This document shows, one piece after another, positions 8,165-17,525 of a DNA stretch of 64,000 bases. Source of the stretch: Mycobacterium sp. Root265. GTDB lineage: Bacteria > Actinomycetota > Actinomycetes > Mycobacteriales > Mycobacteriaceae. Below the pieces are notes generated by a model. The model was not told where the DNA came from. It worked only from the letters and a program-made list of their open reading frames with translations, and did not search any database. How positions within the stretch are numbered: the first letter of the stretch is position 1; every line of letters begins with the position of its first letter. Both the position numbers and the translations under genes were made by a program. The stretch is from positions 164,089 to 228,088 of the forward strand of contig NZ_LMJA01000004.1 in the NCBI RefSeq assembly GCF_001428895.1, in the 5' to 3' direction.

Positions 8165-9346
8165 TTAGCGCGTCGACCCGACGAACGGGATCGAGACGCT
8201 CGGCGCTATCGGCGAATGCTGCCCGGATCCAAGGTTGAAGAGGCCGCGTTCACGCAGTACCGGCACCACGCCCTCGCCGAACCAGTACAGCTCCTCCAGA
8301 TGCGGGTAACCGGAGAAGATGAACTCGTCGATGCCGATCTCGGCGTATTCGGCGATCCGGTCGGCCACCTCGGTGTGGCTACCGACCAGAGCGGTCCCCG
8401 CCCCGCCGCGCACCAGCCCGACACCGGACCACAGGTTCGGCGCGATCTCCAAACTGCGTGCGTCGCTCCAGGTTCCGTTGGTCCGGTTGGCCTCGTGCAA
8501 CGCCAGCATCCGCTTCTGGCCCTCGGACTGGCTGCGCGCCAGCCCGGCCTGGGCGGCCTGCACGGTCTCCTCGTCGAGCGCGCCGATCAGCTTGTCGGCC
8601 TGCGCCCACGCCTCGTCGGCGGTGTCGCGGGAGATGGTGTGCAGCCGGATGCCGAAGCGCAGCGTCCGACCCGCGGCCTCGGCTTCCTTGCGGATCCAGG
8701 CGATCTTCTCGGCCACCGCGGCCGGCGGCTCACCCCAGGTGAGGTAGACATCGGAATGGCGCGCCGCGACCGGGCCGGCGGCCTTTGAACTGCCACCGAA
8801 GTACAGCGGCGGCACCGGGCTGGGCGGCACCGCCAGGGCGGCCTCCTCGACGTTGACGTACTCGCCGTTCAGGCTGACCGTTTCCCCGGCGAAGAGACGG
8901 CGCACGACTTCGAGGAATTCGTCGGCGCGGGCGTACCGGGCGTCCTTGTCCAGGTGGTCGCCGAATGAGCGCTGCTCGTGTGCCTCACCGCCGACGACGA
9001 CGTTGAGCAGGATGCGTCCCGGGGCATGGCGGGCGAACGTGGCGGCCATCTGAGCCGACAGCGTCGGGCTGACCAGCCCGGGGCGGAACGCCACCAGGAA
9101 CGCCAGCGATGTCGTTTCCCGCGCCAGCAGCGCGGCGGTCACGAAGGCATCCTCGCACCAGGCCCCGGTCGGGATGAGCGCGCCGGTGAAGCCGAACCGC
9201 TCGGCGGCCCGCACGATCGACGCCAGATAGTCGATGGACGCTTCGCGGTCACCCCCCGCGGCACCGGCCGGAGTGCCGTGTCCACCTCCGACGATCAGCC
9301 GGCTGTCGCCGTAGGTGGGCAGAAACCAGTGCAACTTCACGGTCAC
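8165..9346 (-). CDS. ssuD: FMNH2-dependent alkanesulfonate monooxygenase
   Basis: Luciferase-like (LLM class) monooxygenase of 393 residues that cleaves C-S bonds of alkanesulfonates to aldehyde and sulfite using reduced FMN. The sequence follows SsuD closely: FLPTYGDSR near the N-terminus, GALIPTGAWCEDA, PPLYFGGSSKAA, YLTWGEPP, RFGIRLH, and NLWSGVGLVRGGAGTALVG. The GTG at 9346 is chosen because AAAGGA lies 7 bases upstream and family homology begins there; the open frame continues to 9454 without homology. First gene of the minus-strand operon, 94 bp before the cupin. Dimethyl sulfone monooxygenase (SfnG) is the main alternative. Confidence 0.87.
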   Translation of the reverse strand: MTVKLHWFLPTYGDSRLIVGGGHGTPAGAAGGDREASIDYLASIVRAAERFGFTGALIPTGAWCEDAFVTAALLARETTSLAFLVAFRPGLVSPTLSAQMAATFARHAPGRILLNVVVGGEAHEQRSFGDHLDKDARYARADEFLEVVRRLFAGETVSLNGEYVNVEEAALAVPPSPVPPLYFGGSSKAAGPVAARHSDVYLTWGEPPAAVAEKIAWIRKEAEAAGRTLRFGIRLHTISRDTADEAWAQADKLIGALDEETVQAAQAGLARSQSEGQKRMLALHEANRTNGTWSDARSLEIAPNLWSGVGLVRGGAGTALVGSHTEVADRIAEYAEIGIDEFIFSGYPHLEELYWFGEGVVPVLRERGLFNLGSGQHSPIAPSVSIPFVGSTR

Positions 9347-9473
9347 AGATACGTCCTTTACGCAGCAAGTCGTCTTCGTGACCACGAGTATCGGCTTCCG
9401 CGGCGGTCGACACCGCCCGGTCCGCCGTTTGGGCCATTGCGCCACCGACCTCACCGGCCACAGCGCCGTCGGC

Positions 9474-9537
9474 GATTTAAAATCTCGGTGATCGAGTGTC
9501 GGGTGCGGCGGAGCGCTGTCGGCACCGAAGTAAGATC
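9474..9537. promoter_or_regulatory. divergent promoter region between ssuD operon and DUF177 gene
   Basis: Within the 197-bp gap, a small palindrome GATTT-A-AAATC occupies 9474-9484 in otherwise GC-rich DNA and could be an operator or an AT-rich promoter element for the accessory operon. TAAGAT at 9531-9536 is an ideal -10 element for a leaderless transcript beginning at the ATG at 9544. The palindrome is short and its role is inferred. Confidence 0.45.
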
Positions 9538-9543
9538 GGCGTC

Positions 9544-10098
9544 ATGGCTGGCAAAAATCCCCTCGCGATCGACATCTCGCGGCTGGGTCGTCGGCCGGGC
9601 TCGATGATCGAGGTGCACGAGACGGTGCCGTCACCGTCGCGCATCGGTCTGGACCTGGTCCGCATCGAGCAGGGCGCCCCGCTGGAGCTGGACCTGCGCA
9701 TCGAATCGGTCTCCGAGGGCGCCCTGGTCACCGGAACGGTCTCCGGGCCCACCACCGGCGAATGCGTGCGCTGCCTGGAACCGGTCAGCGACGAGGTGTC
9801 CATCGACATCATGGAACTGTTCGCCTACCCGGGCAGCACCACCGAGGCGACCACCGAGGAAGACGAGGTCGGCCACGTCGTCGATGATCGCGTCGACATC
9901 GAGCAGACCGTCGTGGACGCGGTCGGGCTGGTGCTGCCGTTCTCGCCGGTGTGCCGCGAGGACTGCGCCGGGCTGTGCCCGGACTGCGGTGTGGCGCTCG
10001 CCGACGCCGAGCCGGACCATGGGCACGACAAGATCGATCCCCGCTGGGCCAAGCTGGCCGCGCTGAAGGACCAAGCCGGAGATGCCAGTGACGGCTGA
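9544..10098 (+). CDS. YceD/DUF177 family protein
   Basis: A 184-residue member of the YceD (DUF177) family, linked in bacteria to 23S rRNA/ribosome metabolism. The family's conserved cysteines are visible as ECVRCLE in the middle and CREDCAGLCPDCG near the end, forming a likely zinc-ribbon pair. The usual order DUF177-rnc-mutM is kept, with a 17-bp overlap into rnc. The ATG at 9544 is chosen because homology starts MAGKNPLAIDI and a -10 TAAGAT lies just upstream; an upstream in-frame extension to 9496 has no support. Confidence 0.9.
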   Translation: MAGKNPLAIDISRLGRRPGSMIEVHETVPSPSRIGLDLVRIEQGAPLELDLRIESVSEGALVTGTVSGPTTGECVRCLEPVSDEVSIDIMELFAYPGSTTEATTEEDEVGHVVDDRVDIEQTVVDAVGLVLPFSPVCREDCAGLCPDCGVALADAEPDHGHDKIDPRWAKLAALKDQAGDASDG

Positions 10099-10804
10099 GC
10101 ATGAGTCGTTGATCGAAGGCCTGGGCGTGCGGCTGCCCGAGGACCTGCTCACGATCGCCCTGACCCATCGCAGCTACTCCTACGAGAACGGCGGGCTGCC
10201 CACCAACGAGCGCCTGGAGTTCCTCGGCGACGCCGTGCTGGGCCTGACCATCACCGAGGAGCTCTACTACCGCCACCCGGACCGCCCCGAGGGTGATCTG
10301 GCCAAGCTGCGGGCCAGCATCGTCAACACCCAGGCCCTCGCCGATGTCGGACGCAAACTCGGCCTCGGCAACCATCTGCTGCTCGGCAAGGGGGAGGACA
10401 GTTCCGGCGGCGCCGACAAGTCCAGCATCCTCGCCGACGGGGTCGAATCCCTTTTGGGTGCAATCTATCTGGACCAGGGCAATGTGGTTGCGCGCGAAGC
10501 GATCCTGCGGCTGTTCAGCGAACTGCTCGATACCGCACCGACGCTCGGCGCCGGGCTGGATTGGAAGAGCAGCCTGCAGGAGCTGTCCGTCGCACGCGGG
10601 CTCGGCCCACCGGCGTACACCGTCAGTGCCCAAGGTCCCGATCACGACAAGGAATTCACCGCGATCGTGGTGATTGCCGAACGCCAGTACGGCCGCGGGA
10701 TCGGGCGCACCAAGAAAGAGGCCGAACTCAAGGCCGCCGCCGCAGCGTGGAGTGCCATCGACGCCTCGGCCGACGACGAGACCGGGGATGCCGGAACTCC
10801 CTGA
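10082..10804 (+). CDS. rnc: ribonuclease III
   Basis: Double-strand-specific endoribonuclease for rRNA precursor and RNA processing. The 240 residues contain the catalytic signature [13 protein letters not shown] (about 40-52), the second acidic site [13 protein letters not shown], and a C-terminal dsRNA-binding domain with KEFTAIVVI and [13 protein letters not shown]. It overlaps the end of the DUF177 gene by 17 bp and the start of mutM by 17 bp, so the three are translationally coupled. GTG at 10088 is a possible alternative start. Confidence 0.97.
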   Translation: MPVTAEHESLIEGLGVRLPEDLLTIALTHRSYSYENGGLPTNERLEFLGDAVLGLTITEELYYRHPDRPEGDLAKLRASIVNTQALADVGRKLGLGNHLLLGKGEDSSGGADKSSILADGVESLLGAIYLDQGNVVAREAILRLFSELLDTAPTLGAGLDWKSSLQELSVARGLGPPAYTVSAQGPDHDKEFTAIVVIAERQYGRGIGRTKKEAELKAAAAAWSAIDASADDETGDAGTP

Positions 10805-11657
10805 GGTCGAGGTGGTGCGGCGGGGGTTGGCCGCGCACATCCTGGACCGCACCATCACCGACGTGCAGGTGCTGCACCCGCGGGCCTCGCGCAGGCACGT
10901 CGCCGGCTCCATCGACCTGGCCGCGCGCCTGCAGGGCAACACCATCACCGGCACCGGCCGGCGCGGAAAATACCTGTGGCTCACCCTCGCCAGCGGCGAC
11001 GCACTCGTCGTGCACCTCGGGATGAGCGGGCAGATGCTGCTCGGTGACGTGCCGAACCCGTCGCACCTGCGGATCGCCGCCACCTTGGACAACGGTGTCA
11101 CGCTGAACTTCGTCGACCAACGCACCTTCGGGGGCTGGATGCTCACCGACCTGGTGACTATCGACGGCACCGAGGTGCCCGAACCCGTCGCGCATATCGC
11201 CCGGGACCCGCTGGACCCCGAATTCAACCGCGACGGTGTGGTCACGGTGTTGCGGCGCAAGCATTCCGAGATCAAACGCCAACTGCTGGACCAGACGGTG
11301 GTCTCCGGGATCGGCAACATCTACGCCGACGAGGCGCTTTGGCGGGCCAAGATCAACGGGGCCCGGTTGGCGTCGTCGCTGACCAGACGCCAACTCGCCG
11401 AACTGCTGGATGCCGCCGCCGAGGTGATGACCGGCGCGCTGAGTCAGGGCGGCACGTCGTTCGATTCGCTCTATGTCAACGTGAACGGCGAATCCGGGTA
11501 CTTCGAGCGCTCACTGGAGGCCTACGGGCGTGTCGATCAGGCGTGCCGGCGATGCGGCGCGGTGATGCAGCGTGACAAGTTCATGAACCGGTCGTCGTAC
11601 TACTGCCCGAAATGTCAACCGCCGCCTCGGATTCGGCGCAGACCTAGCGCTGGCTGA
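10788..11657 (+). CDS. mutM: formamidopyrimidine-DNA glycosylase
   Basis: Bifunctional glycosylase/AP lyase removing 8-oxoguanine and formamidopyrimidines. The obligatory N-terminus PELPEVE with catalytic Pro2 and Glu3 fixes the ATG at 10788. Further family features are [21 protein letters not shown] (helix-two-turn-helix) and the C-terminal zinc finger with CRRCG and YYCPKCQ. 289 residues. Its stop overlaps the converging minus-strand gene by 14 bp. Confidence 0.96.
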   Translation: MPELPEVEVVRRGLAAHILDRTITDVQVLHPRASRRHVAGSIDLAARLQGNTITGTGRRGKYLWLTLASGDALVVHLGMSGQMLLGDVPNPSHLRIAATLDNGVTLNFVDQRTFGGWMLTDLVTIDGTEVPEPVAHIARDPLDPEFNRDGVVTVLRRKHSEIKRQLLDQTVVSGIGNIYADEALWRAKINGARLASSLTRRQLAELLDAAAEVMTGALSQGGTSFDSLYVNVNGESGYFERSLEAYGRVDQACRRCGAVMQRDKFMNRSSYYCPKCQPPPRIRRRPSAG

Positions 11658-12303
11658 ACTCCACCGCGGCGGACATACAGACTTTCCACTCGCCGGACTC
11701 CTTGCGGAAGTAGGCGGTGTCGAACGGGCCGCCGGCATTCATCTTGGCCGACGCCACATCGCCCTTGACCTTGATGTCGGTGGCGGTCACCTCGCTGGTC
11801 TGCGTGCTCTGCGGAACGTCCATGCCTTCCAGGATGTCGCCGAGTTCGCCGAGGGCGCCGAACATCCCGGCCTCCGCGGCGCAGAAGTACTGACCGAGAT
11901 CGGAGAACTTCCCGGTGTTGCCCGCGGCGCCGAATTCCTCGACGAGCTGCTGGATCTGGGCTTCGTCGGTGGACACCAGGATCTGATCACCGGAGCGGAA
12001 CAGGAACACGCCGCCGACCACCAGGGCCGCCACGATCAGCACGCTGGCCACTCCGCCGAGAATCCACCAGGTGCCGTTGCTCTTCTTCGGGGGCCGCGGA
12101 GGCTGCGGGGGATAGCCGTAGGGATAACCCGGAGGAGTGCCGTATCCGTAGAGCTGCTGGCCGTACGGCGGCGGTGGCGGCACGTCATAGGCCGGGTACT
12201 CGTAGGCCTGCGGCGGTTGCTGCTGCTGGGGATCCCACGAGCCCTGCTGTTGTGGACCCCATGGTCCCTGCGGCCCCGGTTGCTGCGGGGGGTAGTACGT
12301 CAC
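11644..12303 (-). CDS. proline/tyrosine-rich single-pass membrane protein
   Basis: 219-residue protein with an N-terminal cytoplasmic Pro/Gln/Tyr/Gly-rich tail (about 1-72), one transmembrane helix (about 75-102, [20 protein letters not shown]) and an exported domain of about 110 residues. The domain has two Cys (YFCAAEA and WKVCMSA) that could form a disulfide and ends [11 protein letters not shown], resembling DUF4878/lumazine-binding-like NTF2-fold exported domains of mycobacteria. It converges on mutM and is transcribed away from the OsmC gene. The function is unknown. Confidence 0.8.
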   Translation of the reverse strand: MTYYPPQQPGPQGPWGPQQQGSWDPQQQQPPQAYEYPAYDVPPPPPYGQQLYGYGTPPGYPYGYPPQPPRPPKKSNGTWWILGGVASVLIVAALVVGGVFLFRSGDQILVSTDEAQIQQLVEEFGAAGNTGKFSDLGQYFCAAEAGMFGALGELGDILEGMDVPQSTQTSEVTATDIKVKGDVASAKMNAGGPFDTAYFRKESGEWKVCMSAAVEFSQR

Positions 12304-12351
12304 GGCGATAGCTCCTCAGCTGGTGTAGTTCAACACTAACTCGCCCCTCCG

Positions 12352-12364
12352 TAGACTCGCCGGA
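12352..12364 (+). promoter_or_regulatory. leaderless -10 element before OsmC gene
   Basis: TAGACT at 12352-12357 followed by 7 bases and then ATG at 12365, the spacing expected for a transcript starting at the initiation codon. No ribosome-binding site is visible, consistent with leaderless translation. Confidence 0.5.
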
Positions 12365-12775
12365 ATGACAGAACTGTGGGTCGAGCGCACCGGCGTGCGC
12401 CGCTACACCGGGCGCAGCACGCGTGGCGCAGAGGTACTGGTGGGGTCCGAGGACGTCGAGGGCGTCTTCACCCCCGGTGAGCTGATGAAGATCGCGCTCG
12501 CCGCGTGCAGCGGGATGAGCAGCGACGCCCCGCTGCGGCGCCGCCTCGGCGACGAGTACGCCACCACCATCCGGGTGTCCGGGGCGGCCGATCGTGACCA
12601 GGAGCGCTACCCGCTGCTGGCCGAAACCCTGGAGATCGATCTGTCCGGCATGTCCGAGGACGAGGTGAAGCGGCTGCTGCTCGTCGTCGAGCGGGCCGTC
12701 GACCAGGTCTGCACCGTCGGGCGCACCCTCAAAGCGGGCACCGAGGTCACCTTTGAGGTCAAGAACATTGGCTGA
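12365..12775 (+). CDS. OsmC family protein
   Basis: 136-residue OsmC/Ohr-fold protein. The family's two redox cysteines appear as LAACSGMSS (about residue 50) and DQVCTVGRTL (about 118), so a thiol-dependent peroxidase activity toward organic hydroperoxides is plausible. It corresponds to the gene found between mutM and acyP in mycobacteria (Rv2923c position). Its stop overlaps the acyP start by 8 bp. The preferred substrate cannot be read from sequence. Confidence 0.9.
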   Translation: MTELWVERTGVRRYTGRSTRGAEVLVGSEDVEGVFTPGELMKIALAACSGMSSDAPLRRRLGDEYATTIRVSGAADRDQERYPLLAETLEIDLSGMSEDEVKRLLLVVERAVDQVCTVGRTLKAGTEVTFEVKNIG

Positions 12776-13049
12776 CGGCGAGGTCCGGCTCAGCGCCTAT
12801 GTGCACGGGCACGTGCAGGGCGTGGGTTTCCGCTGGTGGACGCGCGCCCGGGCGCTGGAAATCGGGCTGACCGGGTATGCGTCCAACCGGCCCGACGGGC
12901 GGGTGCACGTCGTGGCACAGGGCCCCCGGGCGGACTGTGAGCGGCTGCTGGACCACCTGAAATCCGGCCAATCGCCGGGAACGGTGGACGCTGTGATGGC
13001 CGATTGGTCCGCGCCGGGCGACCCGATTGACGGCTTCAGCGAACGTTAA
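12768..13049 (+). CDS. acyP: acylphosphatase
   Basis: Hydrolyses carboxyl-phosphate bonds. The 93-residue protein has the acylphosphatase signature [13 protein letters not shown] with the catalytic Arg, the catalytic Asn in [17 protein letters not shown], and the terminal GFSER. The TTG at 12768 is chosen because the family starts a few residues before the VRLSAYVHG strand and it gives an 8-bp coupled overlap with the OsmC gene; TTG at 12753 is less likely. Confidence 0.93.
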   Translation: MADGEVRLSAYVHGHVQGVGFRWWTRARALEIGLTGYASNRPDGRVHVVAQGPRADCERLLDHLKSGQSPGTVDAVMADWSAPGDPIDGFSER

Positions 13050-13075
13050 CCGCCGCGACGGTAGGGTTTCACCTC

Positions 13076-16000
13076 GTGCATCTCAAGAGTCTGACGCTGA
13101 AGGGCTTCAAGTCCTTCGCCGCGCCGACGACTCTGCGCTTCGAGCCGGGCATCACCTGCGTGGTCGGGCCCAACGGGTCGGGTAAATCCAATGTCGTCGA
13201 CGCCCTGACCTGGGTGATGGGCGAGCAGGGCGCCAAAACGCTGCGCGGCGGCAAGATGGAAGACGTCATCTTTGCCGGCACCTCCTCGCGCGCACCGCTG
13301 GGCCGCGCCGAGGTGACGCTGACCATCGACAACTCCGACAACGCGCTGCCCATCGAGTACAACGAGGTGTCGATCACCCGCCGGATGTTCCGCGACGGCG
13401 CCGGGGAGTACGAGATCAACGGCAGCAGCTGCCGCCTGATGGACGTGCAGGAACTGCTCAGCGACTCCGGCATCGGTCGGGAAATGCACGTCATCGTCGG
13501 GCAGGGCAAGCTCTCCGAAATCCTGGAATCGCGCCCCGAGGACCGCCGCGCCTACATCGAGGAAGCCGCCGGGGTGCTCAAGCACCGCAAGCGTCGCGAG
13601 AAGGCCGTCCGCAAGCTCGACTCGATGCAGGCCAACCTGGCCCGGCTCACCGATCTGACCACCGAGCTGCGCCGCCAGCTCAAACCCCTGGGCCGCCAGG
13701 CCGAGATGGCGCGCCGTGCGCAGACCATCCAGGCCGATCTGCGTGATGCCCGGCTGCGGTTGGCCGCCCATGACCTGCTGGTGCGCCAGACCGAGTTCAA
13801 CGACACCAACCAGGCCGAGACCACGCTGCGCCGCGAGCACGATGACGTGACGACGCGGCTGGAGGTCGCCACCGCCGAGCTGGCCGCCCACGAAACCGCC
13901 GTGACGGAGCTGACCGAACGCGCCGAGGCCGCCCAGCAGACCTGGTTCCGGCTCTCCGCGCTGGCCGAGCGGGTCAGTGCGACGGTGCGGATCGCCAATG
14001 ACCGCACCCAGCTGCTCGATGCCGAACCCGACACCGACTCCGGTCGCGACCCCGATGCCCTGGAGGCCGAGGCCGACGAGGTCGCCGCCCTCGAACAGGA
14101 GCTGCTCGCGGAGCTGGAGGCCTCGCGGGAGACCCTGGAATACGCCCGCGCCGAACTCGCCGAACGCGAACGCATCGCCGCGGACGCCGAGCAGGCGCAC
14201 CGCGCGGCGGCGCGCGCCGAGGCCGACCGCCGCGAAGGCCTGGCGCGGCTGTCCGGGCAGGTCGACACCATGCGCACCCGGGTGGAATCCACCGATGACG
14301 AGGTAGCCCGGCTCACGGCCCGCATCGAGGAAGCCGCGACCCGCGTTCAGCAGGCCCAGGCCGACTTCGAGAACGTGCAGGCGCGCGTCGGTGAACTCGA
14401 CGAGGGCGAGGTCGGCCTCGACGATCAGCACGACCGCTCGGTCACCGCGCTGCGCACCGCCGACGAACGCGTCGCCGAGCTGCAGTCCGCCGAGCGGGCC
14501 GCCGAGCGGCAGGCCGCCTCGCTGCACGCGCGTATCGACGCGCTGTCGATGGGTCTTGCGCGCAAGGACGGCGCCGCCTGGCTGTCGGAGAACCACGGTG
14601 GCACAGGCCTTTTCGGATCCGTCGCCAAGCTGGTCCGGGTGCGCCCGGGCTACGAGGTGGCGGTGGCGACGGTGCTCGGTCCCGCCGCTGACGCGCTGGC
14701 CGCCGAGAACGTCGGCGCCGCTCGCGCGGCCGTCGCCGCGTTGAAGGAATCCGACGGTGGGCGGGCATCGATCCTGCTCGGCGACTGGCCCGTGCAGTCC
14801 GCCCACAACGGCGAGGCGCTGCCCGCCGGCGGACAGTGGGCGATCGATCTGGTCGAGGCTCCCGACCGGCTGCGGGGCGCGATCAGCGCGCTGCTGTCCG
14901 GGGTGGCGGTGGTGGACGATCTGTCGGCAGCGCTGAGCCTGGTGGCCGAGCGGCCGCACCTGCGGGTCGCGACCGCCGACGGCGACCTGGTCGGTGCCGG
15001 CTGGGTCAGCGGCGGCTCCGACCGCAAGGTCTCGACATTGGAGATCGCGTCCGAAATCGAGAAGGCCCGAACAGAACTCGCCCATGTGGAGCGTCAGGCC
15101 GGGGAGCTGACCGCGGCGCTGGCCGGTGCCAAAGAGGAACAGACGGCCCGCCAGGATGCGGCCGAGCAGGCGCTGGCCGCGCTGAACGAATCCGATGCCG
15201 CGATCTCGTCGATCTACGAGCAGCTGGGCCGGCTCGGCCAGGAATCGCGAAACGCCGACGCCGAATGGCAGCGGCTGATGAAGCAACGCGACGAGCTGGA
15301 GGCGGGCCGGACCAGGGCGGTCGAGGAGCTCACCGAGCTGGAGACCCGGCTGCACAATGCGCAGCAGTCGCCGATGTTCGAGGTCGACGACACCGAGGAC
15401 CGCCAGGAATTCACGCTGGCTGCTGAGACGGCGCGAGCCACCGAGGTGGAGGCCCGCCTGGCGGTGCGTACCGCCGAGGAACGTGCGAATGCGGTTCGGG
15501 GACGGGCTGATTCGCTGCGACGGTCGGCCGCGGCCGAGCGGGAGTCACGGTTGCGTGCGGCCCGGGTCCGGGAGGCCCGCGAGCATGCCGCGACGGTGGC
15601 GATCGCGGTGGCCGAGTCGGGACGGCTCGTCGCGGGACGGTTGGCGGCCGCGGTCGCACTGGCATCGCGGACCCGCGACCAGGTGTCCGCCGAGCGCGCG
15701 CAGCGCACCGAGGCGCTGAACCGGGCGCGCACCGAGGTCAACGAGCTGGGTGCCCGGATCAATGCGCTCACCGATTCGCTGCATCGCGATGAGGTCGCCA
15801 AAGCTCAAGCGGCACTGCGCATCGAGCAGCTGGAGCAGCAGGCGCTGGAGCAGTTCGGGTTGGCCGCGGCCGATCTGATCGCCGAATACGGCCCCGATAA
15901 TCCGCTGCCGCCGACCGAGCTGGAGATGGCCGAGTACGAGCAGGCCAAAGAGCGAGGCGAGCAGGTCACCGCGCCGGCGCCGATGCCGTTCGACCGGCCC

Positions 16001-16663
16001 ACCCAGGAGCGGCGCGCGAAGAAGGCCGAGCGTGAGCTCAATGAGCTGGGCCGGGTCAATCCGCTGGCGTTGGAGGAGTTCGCGGCGCTGGAGGAGCGCT
16101 ACAACTTCCTGTCCACCCAGCTGGAGGACGTGAAGGGCGCCCGCAAGGACCTGATGGATGTCATCGAGGACGTCGATGCCCGCATCCTCACTGTGTTCAC
16201 CGAGGCCTACGCCGATGTGGAGCGAGAGTTCACCCAGGTGTTCGCATCGCTGTTCCCCGGTGGTGAAGGCCGGCTGCTGCTGACGAACCCCGACGACATG
16301 CTGACCACCGGTATCGAGGTCGAGGCGCGGCCGCCGGGCAAGAAGGTCAAGCGGCTCTCGCTGCTGTCCGGTGGCGAGAAGTCGCTGACCGCGGTGGCGA
16401 TGCTGGTGGCGATCTTCCGGGCACGGCCTTCACCGTTCTACATCATGGACGAGGTCGAGGCGGCCCTGGACGATGTGAACCTGCGTCGACTGCTGGGGTT
16501 GTTCGAGCAGCTGCGGGAGAAGTCGCAGCTCATCGTCATCACCCACCAGAAGCCGACGATGGAGATCGCCGACGCGCTGTACGGCGTCACCATGCAGGGC
16601 GACGGCATCACGCAGGTGATTTCGCAGCGCATGCGCGGGCAGGACCTCGCGACCACCGGCTGA
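13076..16663 (+). CDS. smc: chromosome segregation ATPase SMC
   Basis: 1195-residue structural maintenance of chromosomes protein that dimerises and, with ScpAB, extrudes DNA loops for chromosome organisation. The N-terminal Walker A GPNGSGKS is at about 31-38. Two long coiled-coil arms flank a hinge domain (about 500-660), and the C-terminal head carries the signature LLSGGEKS (about 1097) and Walker [19 protein letters not shown] at 13062-13067 followed by 8 bases and GTG at 13076 suggests a leaderless start. In M. tuberculosis smc is directly followed by ftsY; here about 9.5 kb of accessory genes separates them. Confidence 0.98.
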   Translation: MHLKSLTLKGFKSFAAPTTLRFEPGITCVVGPNGSGKSNVVDALTWVMGEQGAKTLRGGKMEDVIFAGTSSRAPLGRAEVTLTIDNSDNALPIEYNEVSITRRMFRDGAGEYEINGSSCRLMDVQELLSDSGIGREMHVIVGQGKLSEILESRPEDRRAYIEEAAGVLKHRKRREKAVRKLDSMQANLARLTDLTTELRRQLKPLGRQAEMARRAQTIQADLRDARLRLAAHDLLVRQTEFNDTNQAETTLRREHDDVTTRLEVATAELAAHETAVTELTERAEAAQQTWFRLSALAERVSATVRIANDRTQLLDAEPDTDSGRDPDALEAEADEVAALEQELLAELEASRETLEYARAELAERERIAADAEQAHRAAARAEADRREGLARLSGQVDTMRTRVESTDDEVARLTARIEEAATRVQQAQADFENVQARVGELDEGEVGLDDQHDRSVTALRTADERVAELQSAERAAERQAASLHARIDALSMGLARKDGAAWLSENHGGTGLFGSVAKLVRVRPGYEVAVATVLGPAADALAAENVGAARAAVAALKESDGGRASILLGDWPVQSAHNGEALPAGGQWAIDLVEAPDRLRGAISALLSGVAVVDDLSAALSLVAERPHLRVATADGDLVGAGWVSGGSDRKVSTLEIASEIEKARTELAHVERQAGELTAALAGAKEEQTARQDAAEQALAALNESDAAISSIYEQLGRLGQESRNADAEWQRLMKQRDELEAGRTRAVEELTELETRLHNAQQSPMFEVDDTEDRQEFTLAAETARATEVEARLAVRTAEERANAVRGRADSLRRSAAAERESRLRAARVREAREHAATVAIAVAESGRLVAGRLAAAVALASRTRDQVSAERAQRTEALNRARTEVNELGARINALTDSLHRDEVAKAQAALRIEQLEQQALEQFGLAAADLIAEYGPDNPLPPTELEMAEYEQAKERGEQVTAPAPMPFDRPTQERRAKKAERELNELGRVNPLALEEFAALEERYNFLSTQLEDVKGARKDLMDVIEDVDARILTVFTEAYADVEREFTQVFASLFPGGEGRLLLTNPDDMLTTGIEVEARPPGKKVKRLSLLSGGEKSLTAVAMLVAIFRARPSPFYIMDEVEAALDDVNLRRLLGLFEQLREKSQLIVITHQKPTMEIADALYGVTMQGDGITQVISQRMRGQDLATTG

Positions 16664-16734
16664 TTTTGGTGCCCGCAGGGGTGTGAGGCTCCGGTAGGGT
16701 TTTCGGCGAGGAGTGTGTCGCGGGAGGGGGCTTC

Positions 16735-17514
16735 ATGACACTGGAACCGTTGAAGGTGGACGCCGAGATGCTCGGCGCGGCGGGGCAGCGGCTGTTGACG
16801 GCGGCCCAGGGCCTGCCCGATGCGCCCGAGGCGTTCACCCCCGCGTATGGATCGGATGCGTTGTCGCAGGCGTTGTCGACCGATGTGCCCAAGGCCGAGG
16901 CCCCGATCATCGAGGGTCTGCCGCCGTTGAAGCAGTCCGCCATCGGGACCGCGGAGTCCGTCGTGGAAGCGGCCCGACGGTATCTGAGCGCCGATTCGCA
17001 CCTCAAGAGCAAGATCGAAGAGACCATGAATCAGCCCGCCGGAGGTGGTTCATCGGCCGGTGGCGGTGGATTCGCCTCCCCGGCAATGGGTTCCGGCGGT
17101 GGCGCTGCGGCCGGTGCGGCTGCTGCCGCAGCGGGAGCTTCTGCGGCCGGAGGCGTAGGCAACGCCGGCGGCGGCATGGGAGCCATGGGCGGGATGATGG
17201 GCATGCCCATGCAGATGGCCCAGCAAGCCGGCCAGATCCCGCAGCAGATCGGCGGCATGGCCGGGTCGTTACCGCAGTCTGCGATGCAGGGTGCGCAGCA
17301 GGTGGGTGATCAGGTCAAACAGATTGTCGAGCAGTTCAGCGATAAAGAGCCCGGCGAGAAGGACGAAGCGGCTGAGCCCGGCGGGAAGCACCGCGCCGAG
17401 GAGCAAGCTGCCGGTGCCGCACCGGGACAGGCCGACGGCGAGCGCGAGCCGGCGGCGCCCGCTTCACCTTCGCCGAAGCCGGCCACTCAAGCGGATCCGA
17501 CGATCAACTTGTAG
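16735..17514 (+). CDS. EspC-like type VII secretion-associated protein
   Basis: 259 residues. The N-terminal about 100 residues form a helical region like the DUF2580/EspC family of ESX-1-associated proteins, starting LKVDAEMLGAAGQRLL and containing a YxxxD-type motif (RRYLSADSH), the general type VII secretion signal. A central low-complexity Gly/Ala/Met stretch follows (about 105-170), then a Gln-rich part and an acidic/Pro-rich tail. A GGGAGGGGG ribosome-binding site precedes ATG 16735. It converges on a minus-strand gene for a WxG-type protein with only 11 bp between. Secretion is predicted from the motif only; no ESX core genes are in the window. Confidence 0.75.
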   Translation: MTLEPLKVDAEMLGAAGQRLLTAAQGLPDAPEAFTPAYGSDALSQALSTDVPKAEAPIIEGLPPLKQSAIGTAESVVEAARRYLSADSHLKSKIEETMNQPAGGGSSAGGGGFASPAMGSGGGAAAGAAAAAAGASAAGGVGNAGGGMGAMGGMMGMPMQMAQQAGQIPQQIGGMAGSLPQSAMQGAQQVGDQVKQIVEQFSDKEPGEKDEAAEPGGKHRAEEQAAGAAPGQADGEREPAAPASPSPKPATQADPTINL

Positions 17515-17525
17515 TACTGGCTGGG

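Noticed and set aside
13046-15355. 769-codon open frame antisense to smc
   Set aside because: A GC-rich third-position shadow of smc with repetitive composition and no recognisable domain.
17090-17260. Low-complexity Gly/Ala/Met-coding stretch as a possible non-coding repeat
   Set aside because: It stays in frame within the EspC-like gene and is typical of type VII-associated proteins.
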